Part shown: positions 1-8,695 of the stretch, one piece after another | Layout: every line of letters starts with the position of its first letter | How positions within the stretch are numbered: position 1 is the first letter of the stretch | Assembly (NCBI RefSeq): GCF_013087515.1 | Contig: NZ_JABFCN010000052.1 | Coordinates: forward strand, 1 to 53,701 | DNA from: Rhizobium sophorae | GTDB lineage: Bacteria; Pseudomonadota; Alphaproteobacteria; Rhizobiales; Rhizobiaceae | Reading direction: 5' to 3' | DNA length: 53,701 nt | Notes under the pieces: model-generated | Database searches by the model: none | Told to the model about the DNA's origin: nothing | Seen by the model: only the letters and a program-made list of their open reading frames with translations | Made by a program: the position numbers and the translations under genes

Positions 1-41
1 CGTCCTTTGATGGGCCGGACTCTAATGCAATCTGGAGGAAA

Positions 42-260
42 TTACCCGTGGCAGGTCACCAGCGCACCAATTACCTGGCCCTCTTGAACGGCTACGAGGC
101 CAACAAAGCTCTCGGATTTTAGCAGCTTAGCCATATATTGTGGCGTTGGACGCTTACTCGAATAGGATTCAGAATCGTCAAAAGCCTCTGCAAAGACATC
201 GAGCATGCCATCCATAAGAGAATTCTCATCGGATTCTATTTTCTTTATTTCGATTTTCAC
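42..260 (-). pseudogene. Truncated GNAT acetyltransferase, AAC(3)-I-like
   Basis: The 72-residue product matches the N-terminal half of the AAC(3)-I type GNAT family: an acidic helix (DVFAEAFDD), then YSSKRPTPQYMAKLL, and the beta-strand region FVGLVAVQEGQVIGAL. Intact members are about 150 residues long and carry the acetyl-CoA loop (R/Q-x-x-G-x-A) in the second half. Here the frame stops at TCHG directly after the GAL motif, so the acetyl-CoA site is missing. The remaining bases up to the window edge do not clearly restore the family in another frame, which suggests a deletion or fusion rather than a simple frameshift. The product is unlikely to be an active acetyltransferase. The aminoglycoside specificity of the ancestor is a guess from family resemblance only. 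Confidence 0.6.
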
Positions 261-337
261 AATCAGCTCTCTCTGTACCGAACGCTCAATATATTAGAGC
301 TTTTCATGTTGTGATGGAAATTGCCGAGGTCTTAATG

Positions 338-1987
338 TTATCGTCCAGGCTCGCTCCGGCTTTCGTCCATGTCGCGGCGCTCGTCATATCCCTCACGCTT
401 TCTGGGCTTGAGTATCGGACGCGGGCTCAATGGGCTGGGCGGTGAAGCCTTCATAAACGCTACCAGGACCAGCCCAGCGACGGAAAACCAGAATGCAATG
501 ATGAAGCTGTCGCTGTAGGCCAAAACGTAGGATTGCGATCGGACGGATGTGGCAAGCGTACCGACAGCTTTCGCGGTACCACTGCCGTTGTGACCCAGCG
601 CGTCGTTCAAAGCGGCTAGACTTCGCTTATACAGCGGGTTGTCATTTGTCAGGTGAGCGCCAAGAACATTTGAATGGAACTGCTCCCTTCGGCGAATCCA
701 GGTCCCCATCAGTCCAGCCGCAAGCTCAGCGCTTCCAAGGCGAGCGACCTGAATGTATGCCGACATCGCGGTCGAGCGTTTTGGATCCGAATTTCCAACC
801 AAGAAGACGAACGATGCGTAGAACGTCAGAACCTGGCCGGTCGTGTGCAGCAGCACGATCAGCCCGAAACTGTCGGGGTACCAATCCGAGGTGACCTTTG
901 AACCGATAAGAGCAGCGACGCCGCTCGCGGACAAACCCACGATCAATGTCACTCGCGCATCAACATACGTCAGGACAAATCCTGAGAGCATTACAATCAT
1001 TGCTACCGGAATAACTGCGTAAACGATAAAGACGCCGCTTATCTGGAACGGCCGCAGTCCCCCCACGGTCTGCATTATTCCCGGGATGAGGGTGCTTCCA
1101 GCACTGCTGGCAAACGTAAAGACAATGACAACGGCCAGGCCGAGAATAACGTTGCGAGAACCGAGGACGCTGGCATGTGCCCACGGCCTCGACACGATGC
1201 TTTCGTTTATGAGAAAGGCGACAAATAGAAGCCCTCCAGCGAGGAACAATGACTCGACCAGCCCCGATTCAAGCCAGTCCAACCGGTTGCCTTGGTCCAG
1301 CGCGATATAGATGAATGTCATCGACGCGCCGAGTAGGAGCATTCCGCCCCAATCTGCGTTCGCCAAAAGTGACTTGTCAATCGGCTCCCTTGGGGCGCCC
1401 AACACTACAAGCAAGGCGATCAGCGGAGCGACAAGTACATCCTGCCAGTAAAGCCACTGCCATCCCAGGACGTCCCCGTAGTATCCGACCAGTGCAAACC
1501 CCATGCTTTGGGACAGGGGAATACGAAGTGTGTAGATCCCAAGGCCGATGATCCAGTATTTAGGAGCAAGGTTGCGGAAAATGATCATCAGCGTGGCGGG
1601 AACGAAGACGCCAAGGAGAAGCGCTCGAACAATGTGTGCGGCGAACAAAAGGTCGTGGTTATGGATAGAAGGAATCGCAAATGAGAGAGCCGCGTAAACG
1701 AGGCTCGAAGGTATCATCACCCTGCGAACGCCATAGACCGTCATCAACCAAGCGACGGCCGATGCGATAAATATCTGGGGCGCGTTGGCTGCAGTGGCGA
1801 ACCAAGCACCTTCGTCGGCGCCAAAACCGTACGCTCCTCGTAAGTCGGGAAGGCCGACCGTGAAGACGCGGGTATCGAAACCCACCACAAATGCGGCCAA
1901 CAGAAGAGCCGCAACGATGAGTATCGGCCGTTTCGTCGTCGTGTCTTGTGATAAGGGCCCCAGCACGGTCGAGGCGGCGCCATTCAT
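338..1987 (-). CDS. MFS drug efflux transporter, DHA2/EmrB-like (14 TM)
   Basis: This 549-residue inner-membrane protein has many hydrophobic segments spread over its length, as expected for the 14-TM DHA2 (EmrB/QacA) group of proton-driven multidrug exporters. The N-terminal core has the family layout: a first TM segment with FDTRVFTVGLPDL, and GWQWLYWQDV before TM6. The start codon overlaps the stop of the upstream HlyD-type adaptor (ATGA), so the two are translationally coupled. An EmrAB-type pair in the inner membrane would use a TolC-like outer-membrane channel encoded elsewhere. The C-terminal tail after the last TM segment is charged and rich in Arg and Pro. Family assignment is confident; substrate is unknown. 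Confidence 0.88.
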   Translation of the reverse strand: MNGAASTVLGPLSQDTTTKRPILIVAALLLAAFVVGFDTRVFTVGLPDLRGAYGFGADEGAWFATAANAPQIFIASAVAWLMTVYGVRRVMIPSSLVYAALSFAIPSIHNHDLLFAAHIVRALLLGVFVPATLMIIFRNLAPKYWIIGLGIYTLRIPLSQSMGFALVGYYGDVLGWQWLYWQDVLVAPLIALLVVLGAPREPIDKSLLANADWGGMLLLGASMTFIYIALDQGNRLDWLESGLVESLFLAGGLLFVAFLINESIVSRPWAHASVLGSRNVILGLAVVIVFTFASSAGSTLIPGIMQTVGGLRPFQISGVFIVYAVIPVAMIVMLSGFVLTYVDARVTLIVGLSASGVAALIGSKVTSDWYPDSFGLIVLLHTTGQVLTFYASFVFLVGNSDPKRSTAMSAYIQVARLGSAELAAGLMGTWIRRREQFHSNVLGAHLTNDNPLYKRSLAALNDALGHNGSGTAKAVGTLATSVRSQSYVLAYSDSFIIAFWFSVAGLVLVAFMKASPPSPLSPRPILKPRKREGYDERRDMDESRSEPGR

Positions 1988-3108
1988 GGGTTGGTGTCCG
2001 GAGTGGAAACCGTCACGACAGCAGACATCCCTGGGCGTAGGGATCGAACGAGTGGTTGGCCGCTTATAAATTCGATCCGAACGGGAACCCGTTGGACGAC
2101 TTTCGTATAATTGCCAGTCGCATTGTCTGGCGGCAGCAGCGCGAACGTTGAGCCGCTCGCGGGTGAAAGCTTTCCGACTCTACCCTGCAGGATTTTGCCG
2201 GGAAAAGTGTCAATGCGGACATCAACGAGTTGCCCCGTACTCATCCTGCTAAGCTGTGTTTCTTTAAAGTTTGCGGTTACGTACACATTCGGGATTGGAA
2301 CGACCGCAACGATACTGCCGCCGATGCCCACGTAGTCGCCAAGGTGGACCGACTTTTTGCCAACTACGCCGTCGAACGGTGCGTAGATGCGCGAGTACCT
2401 TTGGTGGAGCTGGGCGGTCGTGAAATTGGCTTCCTGCGCATCTATCTGCGCATTCAACAATGGCTCTTGACCTTGCAAGACTTGGAGTTGGGCCCGTTGC
2501 TGTTCGATCGCTGCGGCTGTTGACGCGACAGAGGCTTGCGCCTGCAGAAACGATGCTTGAGCCTGCTGGAGGCGCTGTTCCGTGCTTGCTTGGCCAAGGT
2601 TCTTCTGTCGTTCGAATTCGAGGCGTGTCTGTTCCTCCACCGCAAGTGCGGAGGCGTTTTGTGCCTCAGCGGCCTTGATTACCGCGCGTTGCAGGTTTTC
2701 CTGGTTGCCAAGGTTGACGCGTGATGCTTTTGCCGCCTCTAAATTTGCTGTCGCAAGGGCGAGGGCCGCGTCGTATTCGCTGGGATCGATCTCTACTATC
2801 AGGTCGCCTTTTTTTACCGGTTGATAGTCATCAACGGCGATTGTCCGAATATTTCCTGAGACCCGTGCGCTCATCGTGCTGAAATCTGCCCCGACGGCAG
2901 CGTCATCGGTCGTCTGCGTCGTCGCAGACGCGGTCCAGCCATTCCAGTGCGCGTTTGCGTATGCAACACCAGCTACAGCCAGGATTACTGCCGTGGCCGG
3001 TATGAAAAGCCTTGCTATTAGGCTGGGCTGGCTTGGAGGAAGGGGCGAGACAGGTGAGGGTGGCGCCTTGGCTGACGTCGGCGACAAGGTCGTTACGTTG
3101 TCGCTCAT
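1984..3108 (-). CDS. HlyD/EmrA-family membrane fusion protein
   Basis: This 374-residue periplasmic adaptor is anchored by one N-terminal TM helix (about residues 30-52), preceded by a Pro/Ser-rich cytoplasmic stretch. It has the biotinyl-lipoyl-like half (VSGNIRTIAVDDYQPVKKGDLIVEID), a long Ala/Gln-rich coiled-coil hairpin (about residues 115-230), the second lipoyl half (YSRIYAPFDGVVGKKSVHLGDYV) and a beta-barrel segment (VYVTANFKETQLSRM). This order is typical of EmrA. It is the first gene of a two-gene operon with the DHA2 pump, overlapping it by 4 bases. Its role would be to link the inner-membrane pump to an outer-membrane channel. Confidence 0.88.
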   Translation of the reverse strand: MSDNVTTLSPTSAKAPPSPVSPLPPSQPSLIARLFIPATAVILAVAGVAYANAHWNGWTASATTQTTDDAAVGADFSTMSARVSGNIRTIAVDDYQPVKKGDLIVEIDPSEYDAALALATANLEAAKASRVNLGNQENLQRAVIKAAEAQNASALAVEEQTRLEFERQKNLGQASTEQRLQQAQASFLQAQASVASTAAAIEQQRAQLQVLQGQEPLLNAQIDAQEANFTTAQLHQRYSRIYAPFDGVVGKKSVHLGDYVGIGGSIVAVVPIPNVYVTANFKETQLSRMSTGQLVDVRIDTFPGKILQGRVGKLSPASGSTFALLPPDNATGNYTKVVQRVPVRIEFISGQPLVRSLRPGMSAVVTVSTPDTNP

Positions 3109-3445
3109 TCGAAGATCCGCACGCTTTCTGCGGGAGGGTTCCGTAGTTCCCTGCGCGTCAATTCAATTTCGGCTGGCCCGGTCGCCTGAACCGCCAAAGA
3201 GGTTGTCGCTTCAAATCGCATTGTCTTCTCCGCTCGACATACGAGGATGTATTCTGATTGTAAGCGGACCTTGATGCAGTGCTGTTTGGATCGATTGTAA
3301 TATCCGGCACCCCAACGACTGGTTGGCAGTTCATACCCAACCCAAAACGCTCCAATCTTACAATAAAGCCCGGGCCAGCGCCTGTACGAGGGGGGGAAGT
3401 GCCTGTCGGGCCGTCAAAAATCTTCGCAATTGAGAGATCTCAGCA
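3109..3445. promoter_or_regulatory. Divergent intergenic region with ATTGTA repeats
   Basis: This region separates the minus-strand EmrAB-like operon from the plus-strand aldo/keto reductase, so it should contain both promoters. No convincing gene was found in it. ATTGTAAG lies at 3257-3264, ATTGTAAT at 3294-3301, and the inverted form CTTACAAT at 3357-3364. The first and third are exact inverted copies 100 bases apart. Such repeats are consistent with operator half-sites, but no regulator gene adjoins them and the binding protein is unknown. Confidence 0.35.
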
Positions 3446-4312
3446 ATGTCAGATAAGAAATCAAATGCAGCCGCAGCCGGAACTTTTGCTATAGGCTCGA
3501 CGGTGGTCAATCGGTTGGGTTTCGGCGGAATGCGGATCACCGGTCGAGGAGTTTGGGGTCAGCCACAAGACCCAGATGAAGTCGAACGGACACTCAAGAA
3601 ATTACCAGAGTTGGGCGTCAACTTCATTGACACGGCCGATTCCTATGGGCCTGGCGTTTCAGAAGAGCTCATCCGAAAAGCTCTCCACCCTTACAATGGG
3701 CTGTTGATTGCCACGAAAGCCGGGTTGACCCGTCCCGGCCCCGATCAGTGGGCGCCGGATGGCCGCCCCGAAAAGCTAGTTGCACGTGCTCACGAAAGTC
3801 GCGAGCGACTTGGCGTCGAGAAGATTGGGCTGTGGCAGCTGCATCGGATCGACCCGCGTGTCCCACGCAATGAACAGTTTGTCGCCATCCGAAGCCTGCT
3901 CGACACTGGCGTGATTTTGAATGCAGGCCTGAGCGAGGTCTCAGTCGAGGAGATCGAGGCGGCTTCTAAATATTTCAAAGTTTCAACGGTTCAAAACCGA
4001 TACAATCTGGTCGATCGGTCCAGCGAGGACGTTCTTGATTACTGCGAGCAGAATGGGATCGGCTTTATCCCGTGGTTCCCGCTGGCAGCTGGCCAACTCA
4101 CCAAGCGTGGCTCCGTGCTTGACATTATTGCTGAGAACCACGAAGCGACCCCGAGCCAGATCGCATTGGCGTGGGTGCTGAAACGAAGCCCCGTAATTAT
4201 CCCGATTCCGGGCACGTCGAAGGTAAGCCACCTAGAAGAAAATGTCGCTGCGGCAGGCATCAAACTTAGTGACGATGAGTTCGCATCCCTCGATGCAGCT
4301 GGTCGCCAGTGA
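3446..4312 (+). CDS. Aldo/keto reductase
   Basis: This 288-residue protein has a TIM-barrel reductase pattern, expected to be cytosolic and NADPH-dependent. Family signatures visible are the early LGFGGMRITG, the catalytic Asp and Tyr in FIDTADSYGPG (about residues 53-63), the catalytic Lys in IATKAG, the His in LWQLHRID, and the late cofactor-binding IPGTSKVSHLEEN (about residues 252-264). The closest general type is the short AKR group annotated as oxidoreductases or pyridoxal reductases. It is divergent from the EmrAB-like operon and convergent with a second MFS gene, from which a 12-bp perfect hairpin separates it. Substrate is unknown; a role in carbonyl or xenobiotic detoxification would suit the context. 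Confidence 0.9.
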   Translation: MSDKKSNAAAAGTFAIGSTVVNRLGFGGMRITGRGVWGQPQDPDEVERTLKKLPELGVNFIDTADSYGPGVSEELIRKALHPYNGLLIATKAGLTRPGPDQWAPDGRPEKLVARAHESRERLGVEKIGLWQLHRIDPRVPRNEQFVAIRSLLDTGVILNAGLSEVSVEEIEAASKYFKVSTVQNRYNLVDRSSEDVLDYCEQNGIGFIPWFPLAAGQLTKRGSVLDIIAENHEATPSQIALAWVLKRSPVIIPIPGTSKVSHLEENVAAAGIKLSDDEFASLDAAGRQ

Positions 4313-4320
4313 CACAGCAA

Positions 4321-4350
4321 TCGGCCCGACAACTGAGTTTGTCGGGCCGA
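4321..4350. terminator. Hairpin between convergent AKR and MFS genes
   Basis: A perfect 12-bp inverted repeat (TCGGCCCGACAA at 4321-4332, complement at 4339-4350) has a 6-base loop and lies 8 bases after the reductase stop. No T-run follows on either strand, so it may be a bidirectional or Rho-assisted terminator or an mRNA-stabilising stem. Confidence 0.6.
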
Positions 4351-4404
4351 CAGGCAAAAGGCTGATGTTTGGGTATCAGGGAAATTATGCCCTCACTGCC
4401 AGTG

Positions 4405-5643
4405 CTATTTCCTCGCGAAAAGGTAGTTTAGCGCTAGCGAGATTGCTTCTGCGACAGCAGCAGCAACACCAATGGCCCACACAGCGTCGAGGCCAATAAT
4501 CCCCGCACCGAGCGCACTTCCGATCGAGAAGCCTAGATACATTGTCGAAGTATTCAGGGATAGGGATACCGAAGCCTGAGAAGGGGACGATGCCGCAATC
4601 AATCTGGCCATCTGAGCGGGGAAGAAGGACCAGACGCTGAAACCCCAGACGCCGATAGCCACTAAGGCAGGTACTAAAGCCGCTGCTGGACCAAGGACGG
4701 TCACCGTTGCCAAAACAGTGAAGGAACAGCCGAGCAGAACGAGTGACGCCGTCACGACTCTTCCTGATCCGAACCGGTCATTCAGGCCGCCACCAGTCGT
4801 GACACCTACCGCTGCCGCAAATCCCCACATTGAGACCGTGGCGCCAATTCCTGAGGTACCGAAACCCAAGACCGTGGTGAGGTATGGTGCGATGTAAGGG
4901 TAGGCGGTATAGGCGCCAATTGACCAGAACAGAGTGACGGCAAGCAATTTGAGAATTGGCGCTTGCCGAATGACGCCCACGCGCTCCGACAAACTTGCGA
5001 CGGACATGCCTTCACCTGCCGTGCGGACGATCCCCACGATAATACCGACGATCGCCACAAGGCCCATAACAGCGACAGCGAGAAACGTCGTCCTCCATCC
5101 AAAGGCGTGACCGACCAGGGCTCCAAGCGGTAACCCCAAAGCGATCGCGATGGTCATGCCACCACTGACGATAGCAAGCGCTCTTCCTCTTCGAGCAGGC
5201 CCGGCGATTGTACCAGCCAGAGCGTTCGCGCTCGGAACGTATAGTCCTGCTGCCACGGCCATAAGTAAGCGAGCAACTAGAAGGGTGGAGAACGTTGCCG
5301 AGAATGCTGCCACGAAGTTGCCCACGGCGAAAATGGTCATGGCAACTAACAATGTGTCACGGCGATTTAGACGTCCAGTAATCACTGTGGTGATCGGGGA
5401 ACTTATGGCCAAAGTGATCGTGAAGACAACCACGAGCATCGCGGTCGCTGACAGGCTCATGCCGAGATCAGAGGCAATCGTCGGCAACAAAGGTGCGATC
5501 ATGAAACCCTCTGTGCCTATCGCGAAGGTTCCAAGAGCTAGAAAATAGGCAGGCATCAAGGACGGCGTTGGCTCAGGGGTTTCCAGCGTCCGGGAAAGTG
5601 TCTCAGTGGGAATCTTGGGTGTCAGATTCAGTCGGTCAGACAT
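4405..5643 (-). CDS. MFS transporter, DHA1/AraJ-like (12 TM)
   Basis: This 412-residue inner-membrane protein has about 12 hydrophobic segments. The opening FALGTFAIGTEGFMIAPLLPTIASDLG is the hallmark of the DHA1 sugar or drug efflux group (AraJ, YdhP, PbuE, CmlA types). Motif A-like sequence (ITTVITGRLNRRDTLLVAM) follows TM2, and motif C-like GGMTIAIALGLPLGALVG lies in TM5. It is the last gene of a codirectional minus-strand series after the SDR oxidoreductase and the alpha/beta hydrolase, with a 12-bp hairpin between it and the SDR gene. It probably exports small organic compounds; the substrate cannot be told from sequence. Confidence 0.88.
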   Translation of the reverse strand: MSDRLNLTPKIPTETLSRTLETPEPTPSLMPAYFLALGTFAIGTEGFMIAPLLPTIASDLGMSLSATAMLVVVFTITLAISSPITTVITGRLNRRDTLLVAMTIFAVGNFVAAFSATFSTLLVARLLMAVAAGLYVPSANALAGTIAGPARRGRALAIVSGGMTIAIALGLPLGALVGHAFGWRTTFLAVAVMGLVAIVGIIVGIVRTAGEGMSVASLSERVGVIRQAPILKLLAVTLFWSIGAYTAYPYIAPYLTTVLGFGTSGIGATVSMWGFAAAVGVTTGGGLNDRFGSGRVVTASLVLLGCSFTVLATVTVLGPAAALVPALVAIGVWGFSVWSFFPAQMARLIAASSPSQASVSLSLNTSTMYLGFSIGSALGAGIIGLDAVWAIGVAAAVAEAISLALNYLFARK

Positions 5644-5670
5644 GGTGAGGTACCCTTAACTGCATTCTTC

Positions 5671-5702
5671 TCGGCCTTCCCGTCTAACCGCGGGAAGGCC
5701 GA
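5671..5702. terminator. Hairpin between SDR and MFS genes
   Basis: A perfect 12-bp inverted repeat (TCGGCCTTCCCG at 5671-5682, complement at 5691-5702) with an 8-base loop follows the SDR stop on the minus strand. No T-run follows, so it may attenuate rather than fully terminate transcription into the MFS gene. Confidence 0.5.
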
Positions 5703-5719
5703 TCGTTACGGTCCGATGC

Positions 5720-6478
5720 TCAAACAGGGATTGGATCTGCCACGAGGGCCGCGTTGAAGTCGTGAACGAGTTGATGTTCTTTCAGGCCAGGGTTGTCGCG
5801 GAGAGCCGTGATTTCTTCGACGAAGACCTCTGGAGCCTCAGTGGCGAGCCCCGCCATGGTTTTTTCGATAAACACGTCCAGCGGCATTGCCCGTGGATCG
5901 CCGCTCTTCTTAACAAGATCTGTGTCGACCCACGGCGGAGCGATCTCTTGAACCTTCACGTTCGTGTCACGCAACGCAAAACGCTGGGACAGCGAATAGG
6001 AATGCAGCGCAGCCTTGGTCGAGGAGTACACGGCGTTGCCAGCGAGCGGAACGAAGGCAAGAACTGACGTGTTGTGAATGATCGTCGCGTACGGTTGAGC
6101 CTTAAGGTGGTCGACAAGCGCCGAAGTCAGGCGAATTGGGCCAAGAAGATTTGTCTCGATGATCTTCTGCGAAACGGAATCGTCGATTTTGCCTGCCGGA
6201 TCGTCGAACGGCATGATACCCGCATTGTTGATGAGCACGTTGAGTTTCGGATATTCCGAGATCAGCTTTGTAGCCACCCTCTCGATATCCGCAGCGTCGG
6301 CAATATTCAGCTCGATCCCGTCGATCCCTGGATTGGCGGCCGAGACTTCATCAAGCAGGGCCTTGCGGCGCCCGGCGATGATCACCTTGTTGCCAAGCTT
6401 GTGAAACGCTTCAGCAAGGGCGCGTCCAATCCCCGAAGTGCCGCCCGTGATGAAGATTGTGTTGCCAGTCATTTTCAT
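5720..6478 (-). CDS. SDR-family oxidoreductase, DltE-like
   Basis: This is a 252-residue classical short-chain dehydrogenase/reductase. It shows the cofactor motif TGGTSGIG (about residues 9-16), NNAG, and the catalytic Tyr-x-x-x-Lys in YSSTK, with the opening MKMTGNTIF common in proteins annotated as DltE-like. I place the start at 6478 because GGAG sits 6 bases upstream; the longer frame starting at 6490 would put this ribosome site inside the coding region. It lies between an alpha/beta hydrolase and an MFS pump on the same strand, which suggests a small detoxification or catabolic unit. Cofactor and substrate are unknown. Confidence 0.87.
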   Translation of the reverse strand: MKMTGNTIFITGGTSGIGRALAEAFHKLGNKVIIAGRRKALLDEVSAANPGIDGIELNIADAADIERVATKLISEYPKLNVLINNAGIMPFDDPAGKIDDSVSQKIIETNLLGPIRLTSALVDHLKAQPYATIIHNTSVLAFVPLAGNAVYSSTKAALHSYSLSQRFALRDTNVKVQEIAPPWVDTDLVKKSGDPRAMPLDVFIEKTMAGLATEAPEVFVEEITALRDNPGLKEHQLVHDFNAALVADPIPV

Positions 6479-6608
6479 AAGTCGCTCCATCTATTTTCGG
6501 CGCCAACTTTCTGGCTGGGCAACCGCGTTTCGATGGGAGGATGATGGCGGAAAATCGTGCTGGCTCAAATGTCATTGAAACGGCGATTTCGGACATTCGA
6601 TGTTTCGT

Positions 6609-7427
6609 TTACGCTTCGAGGAAGCGCGTTGCGTCCTCAATGAATTCTTCGGCATGTTGAAAGAGCGACGCGTGACCCGAGTCTGGGTAGACGATGAATT
6701 TCGCGTCGGGGACCTGCTGAGACAGGACAAACGAGCAGTAGGCTGGAGCCACAATATCTTGTGCGCCCGCGACGACGAGTATTGGCAACTTAAGTTCTCT
6801 TGCTCGGTGTAGGATCCCTGGCCAGCGCGTGAAGGCTTGAACTTGCTCCATAAAGGCGAGGGCGCTTACTCCTGGAGATCTGTGGGGCTGATTTGCGATC
6901 CGGCGGATCGAGGTTCGACCGCATGACACTGCAGCTTCGGTCTCAGGATAAAAAAGGTAGAGAAAGTCTTGTTCGTCATTTTCTTGCTTCGCCAAAACTT
7001 TGGCAACACGGGGTTGTTGGCGCGGTCCTTCGGCGATGGCGCCTGGCGTCGCTCCTACTAGGATCATCCGACGTAATAGGTGGGGATACTCCAAGGCAAG
7101 CTGCTGGGCGACCGCCCCTCCGAGAGACCAGCCCAAAACATCAGCTTGGCGCGGAGCGACCTGGAGAATTGCCTCGGCAGCAACGCTCGCCATGGATTTT
7201 ATGCTGTTGAGCGAACGCCCCTGAGACAGCCCGATGCCCGGATTGTCAAACCGCACGACTTGGTGGTCGCGGGAAAGCGACTTGATGAATGCCGGATCCC
7301 AATCGTCCATTGTGGCTCTGAAACGAGGAAGGAGGACAAGCGGCGTGCCACTTTCTGCGCCATTGGTCCGGATGGCGATTTCACCATACTTGGTTTGGAC
7401 TGAGCGGATCTCTGGCCTTGAAGACAT
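6609..7427 (-). CDS. Alpha/beta-fold hydrolase
   Basis: This 272-residue cytosolic alpha/beta hydrolase lacks a signal peptide. The triad is readable: nucleophile Ser in LGWSLGG (about residues 98-104), the acid probably Asp in VAGAQDIVAPAY, and His in PDSGHASLFQ near the C-terminus. DNPGIGLSQG is the usual loop after strand 4. It lies between the GlxA-type regulator and the SDR gene in the same direction. An esterase, haloperoxidase-like or C-C hydrolase activity is possible; substrate is unknown. Confidence 0.85.
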   Translation of the reverse strand: MSSRPEIRSVQTKYGEIAIRTNGAESGTPLVLLPRFRATMDDWDPAFIKSLSRDHQVVRFDNPGIGLSQGRSLNSIKSMASVAAEAILQVAPRQADVLGWSLGGAVAQQLALEYPHLLRRMILVGATPGAIAEGPRQQPRVAKVLAKQENDEQDFLYLFYPETEAAVSCGRTSIRRIANQPHRSPGVSALAFMEQVQAFTRWPGILHRARELKLPILVVAGAQDIVAPAYCSFVLSQQVPDAKFIVYPDSGHASLFQHAEEFIEDATRFLEA

Positions 7428-7490
7428 TATATGGTTCCCGACGTACCTCTTGCAGCACGCACCTATTCTAGCCAGAATCCGGCTAGTCTT

Positions 7491-7512
7491 AAATGACGGG
7501 TATCCGTCGTTT
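7491..7512 (-). terminator. Possible terminator of the GlxA-type regulator
   Basis: AAATGACGG at 7491-7499 pairs with CCGTCGTTT at 7504-7512 with one G-T wobble, a few bases after the regulator stop at 7525. The A/T-flanked stem resembles a weak intrinsic terminator that would partly separate the regulator from the hydrolase downstream. Confidence 0.4.
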
Positions 7513-7524
7513 TAGGACGTTGAC

Positions 7525-8487
7525 TCAGGCGTCCGCTAGCTCGACATCTTCGCCATCCATGAGCTTTAATGCCCGCTTCAAGCTTTGTGGAGGTTGTCCC
7601 AGTGTACGAAGAAACGCGCGGCGCATCCGGTCTCGATCGGAAAATCCCGTGTCGCGAGCAACAATCTCCATTGGGTGGCGACCGTCTTCCAACATGGCTT
7701 TCGCGGCCTCGAGACGTAACATCTCGACCGCTTTCGCTGGCGATTGGCCAGTCTCCTCCCTGAAAAGGCGACTGAACTGTCTTGGGCTCAGGCTAACGGC
7801 CTCCGCCAGTTCCTCAACCGTCAATGGATTGCGGAGATGCTCTTTCGCGTAAATCAAAGCGCGACGAATTCGGTCGGACCTTGGCTCAAGCTCCAAAAGC
7901 GCGGAGAACTGCGACTGACCTCCGGGCCGCCTGTGATAGACGACAAGCTTCCTCGCAATTGACCGTGAAACGGCCGCGTCAAAGTCATCCTCGATCAGAG
8001 CCAGCGTGAGATCGATCGCCGAGCTCATGCCCGCGGACGTCCAGATATTTCCATCGTGCGTGAAAATTCGATCCTCATCGACGTGCGCCAAGGGAAACCG
8101 TCTCTGAAGGTCGCGAGCGTGTGCCCAATGCGTAGTCGCCACCTTCCCGTCCAGCAGTCCCGCTTCGGCCAGCAGAAAAGCTCCGGTGCAAAGCCCGGCG
8201 ACTCGCCGCGATTCTGTACCCGCCTTGGAAATGTAATCTCGCAATACGGGAGATGAAGGGTTCGGGTTTAGCTCGCCAACAACCATCAAGGTGTCCGGAA
8301 AATCACCAAGGGGTTCGGTCTCCACGCCAATCTTCAGCGACGATCGAACGGTGCCTCCCTTCTCGGACATTACAGTCAGCTTATAGGCCTCCGTACCCTG
8401 CCCCTGATTGGCGAATTCAAACGCCGAAAGGGCCGCAAGACCCATGACCTGAAAACCGTCTTCAAGAATAAAGCCCACAGATCGCAT
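7525..8487 (-). CDS. GlxA-family transcriptional regulator (DJ-1/PfpI + AraC HTH)
   Basis: This 320-residue regulator has an N-terminal DJ-1/PfpI domain (about residues 1-170, with the Cys elbow in AGLCTGAFLLAEAG) and a C-terminal double helix-turn-helix of AraC type (about residues 215-310; LTVEELAEAVSLSPRQFSR, then the second HTH at PMEIVARDTGFSDRDRMRRAF). I choose the start at 8487 because GGAG lies 6 bases upstream and the DJ-1 strand begins at once; the frame extends to a TTG at 8550 without a good ribosome site. It is divergent from the RND pump operon and heads the minus-strand series with the hydrolase, SDR and MFS genes, so it is the best local candidate to regulate either or both. 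Confidence 0.88.
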   Translation of the reverse strand: MRSVGFILEDGFQVMGLAALSAFEFANQGQGTEAYKLTVMSEKGGTVRSSLKIGVETEPLGDFPDTLMVVGELNPNPSSPVLRDYISKAGTESRRVAGLCTGAFLLAEAGLLDGKVATTHWAHARDLQRRFPLAHVDEDRIFTHDGNIWTSAGMSSAIDLTLALIEDDFDAAVSRSIARKLVVYHRRPGGQSQFSALLELEPRSDRIRRALIYAKEHLRNPLTVEELAEAVSLSPRQFSRLFREETGQSPAKAVEMLRLEAAKAMLEDGRHPMEIVARDTGFSDRDRMRRAFLRTLGQPPQSLKRALKLMDGEDVELADA

Positions 8488-8583
8488 TAATTGCTCCGTC
8501 TTAAACTGCTGCATACCCCAGCTTTGAGACATAAGGCCCGTTTCGGTCAAGAGCGCAGTTTAAAGGCCAGACGCTAGTCGTTG

Positions 8584-8593
8584 ATTGTACAAT
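8584..8593. promoter_or_regulatory. Palindrome ATTGTACAAT between regulator and RND operon
   Basis: A perfect 10-bp palindrome lies in the 208-bp region between the GlxA-type regulator and the RND adaptor. It shares the ATTGTA half-site with the repeats at 3257-3364. It could be an operator; this is pattern evidence only. Confidence 0.3.
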
Positions 8594-8695
8594 AACTGGC
8601 ACTGCTAGGCTGTCAGTCTGCTTTCACAAAGCCAGACCCGCATTCATGCGAGGTCGGCGTCAACCCTTGTTGCGCTGCTACTTGTGAGGTGGAAA

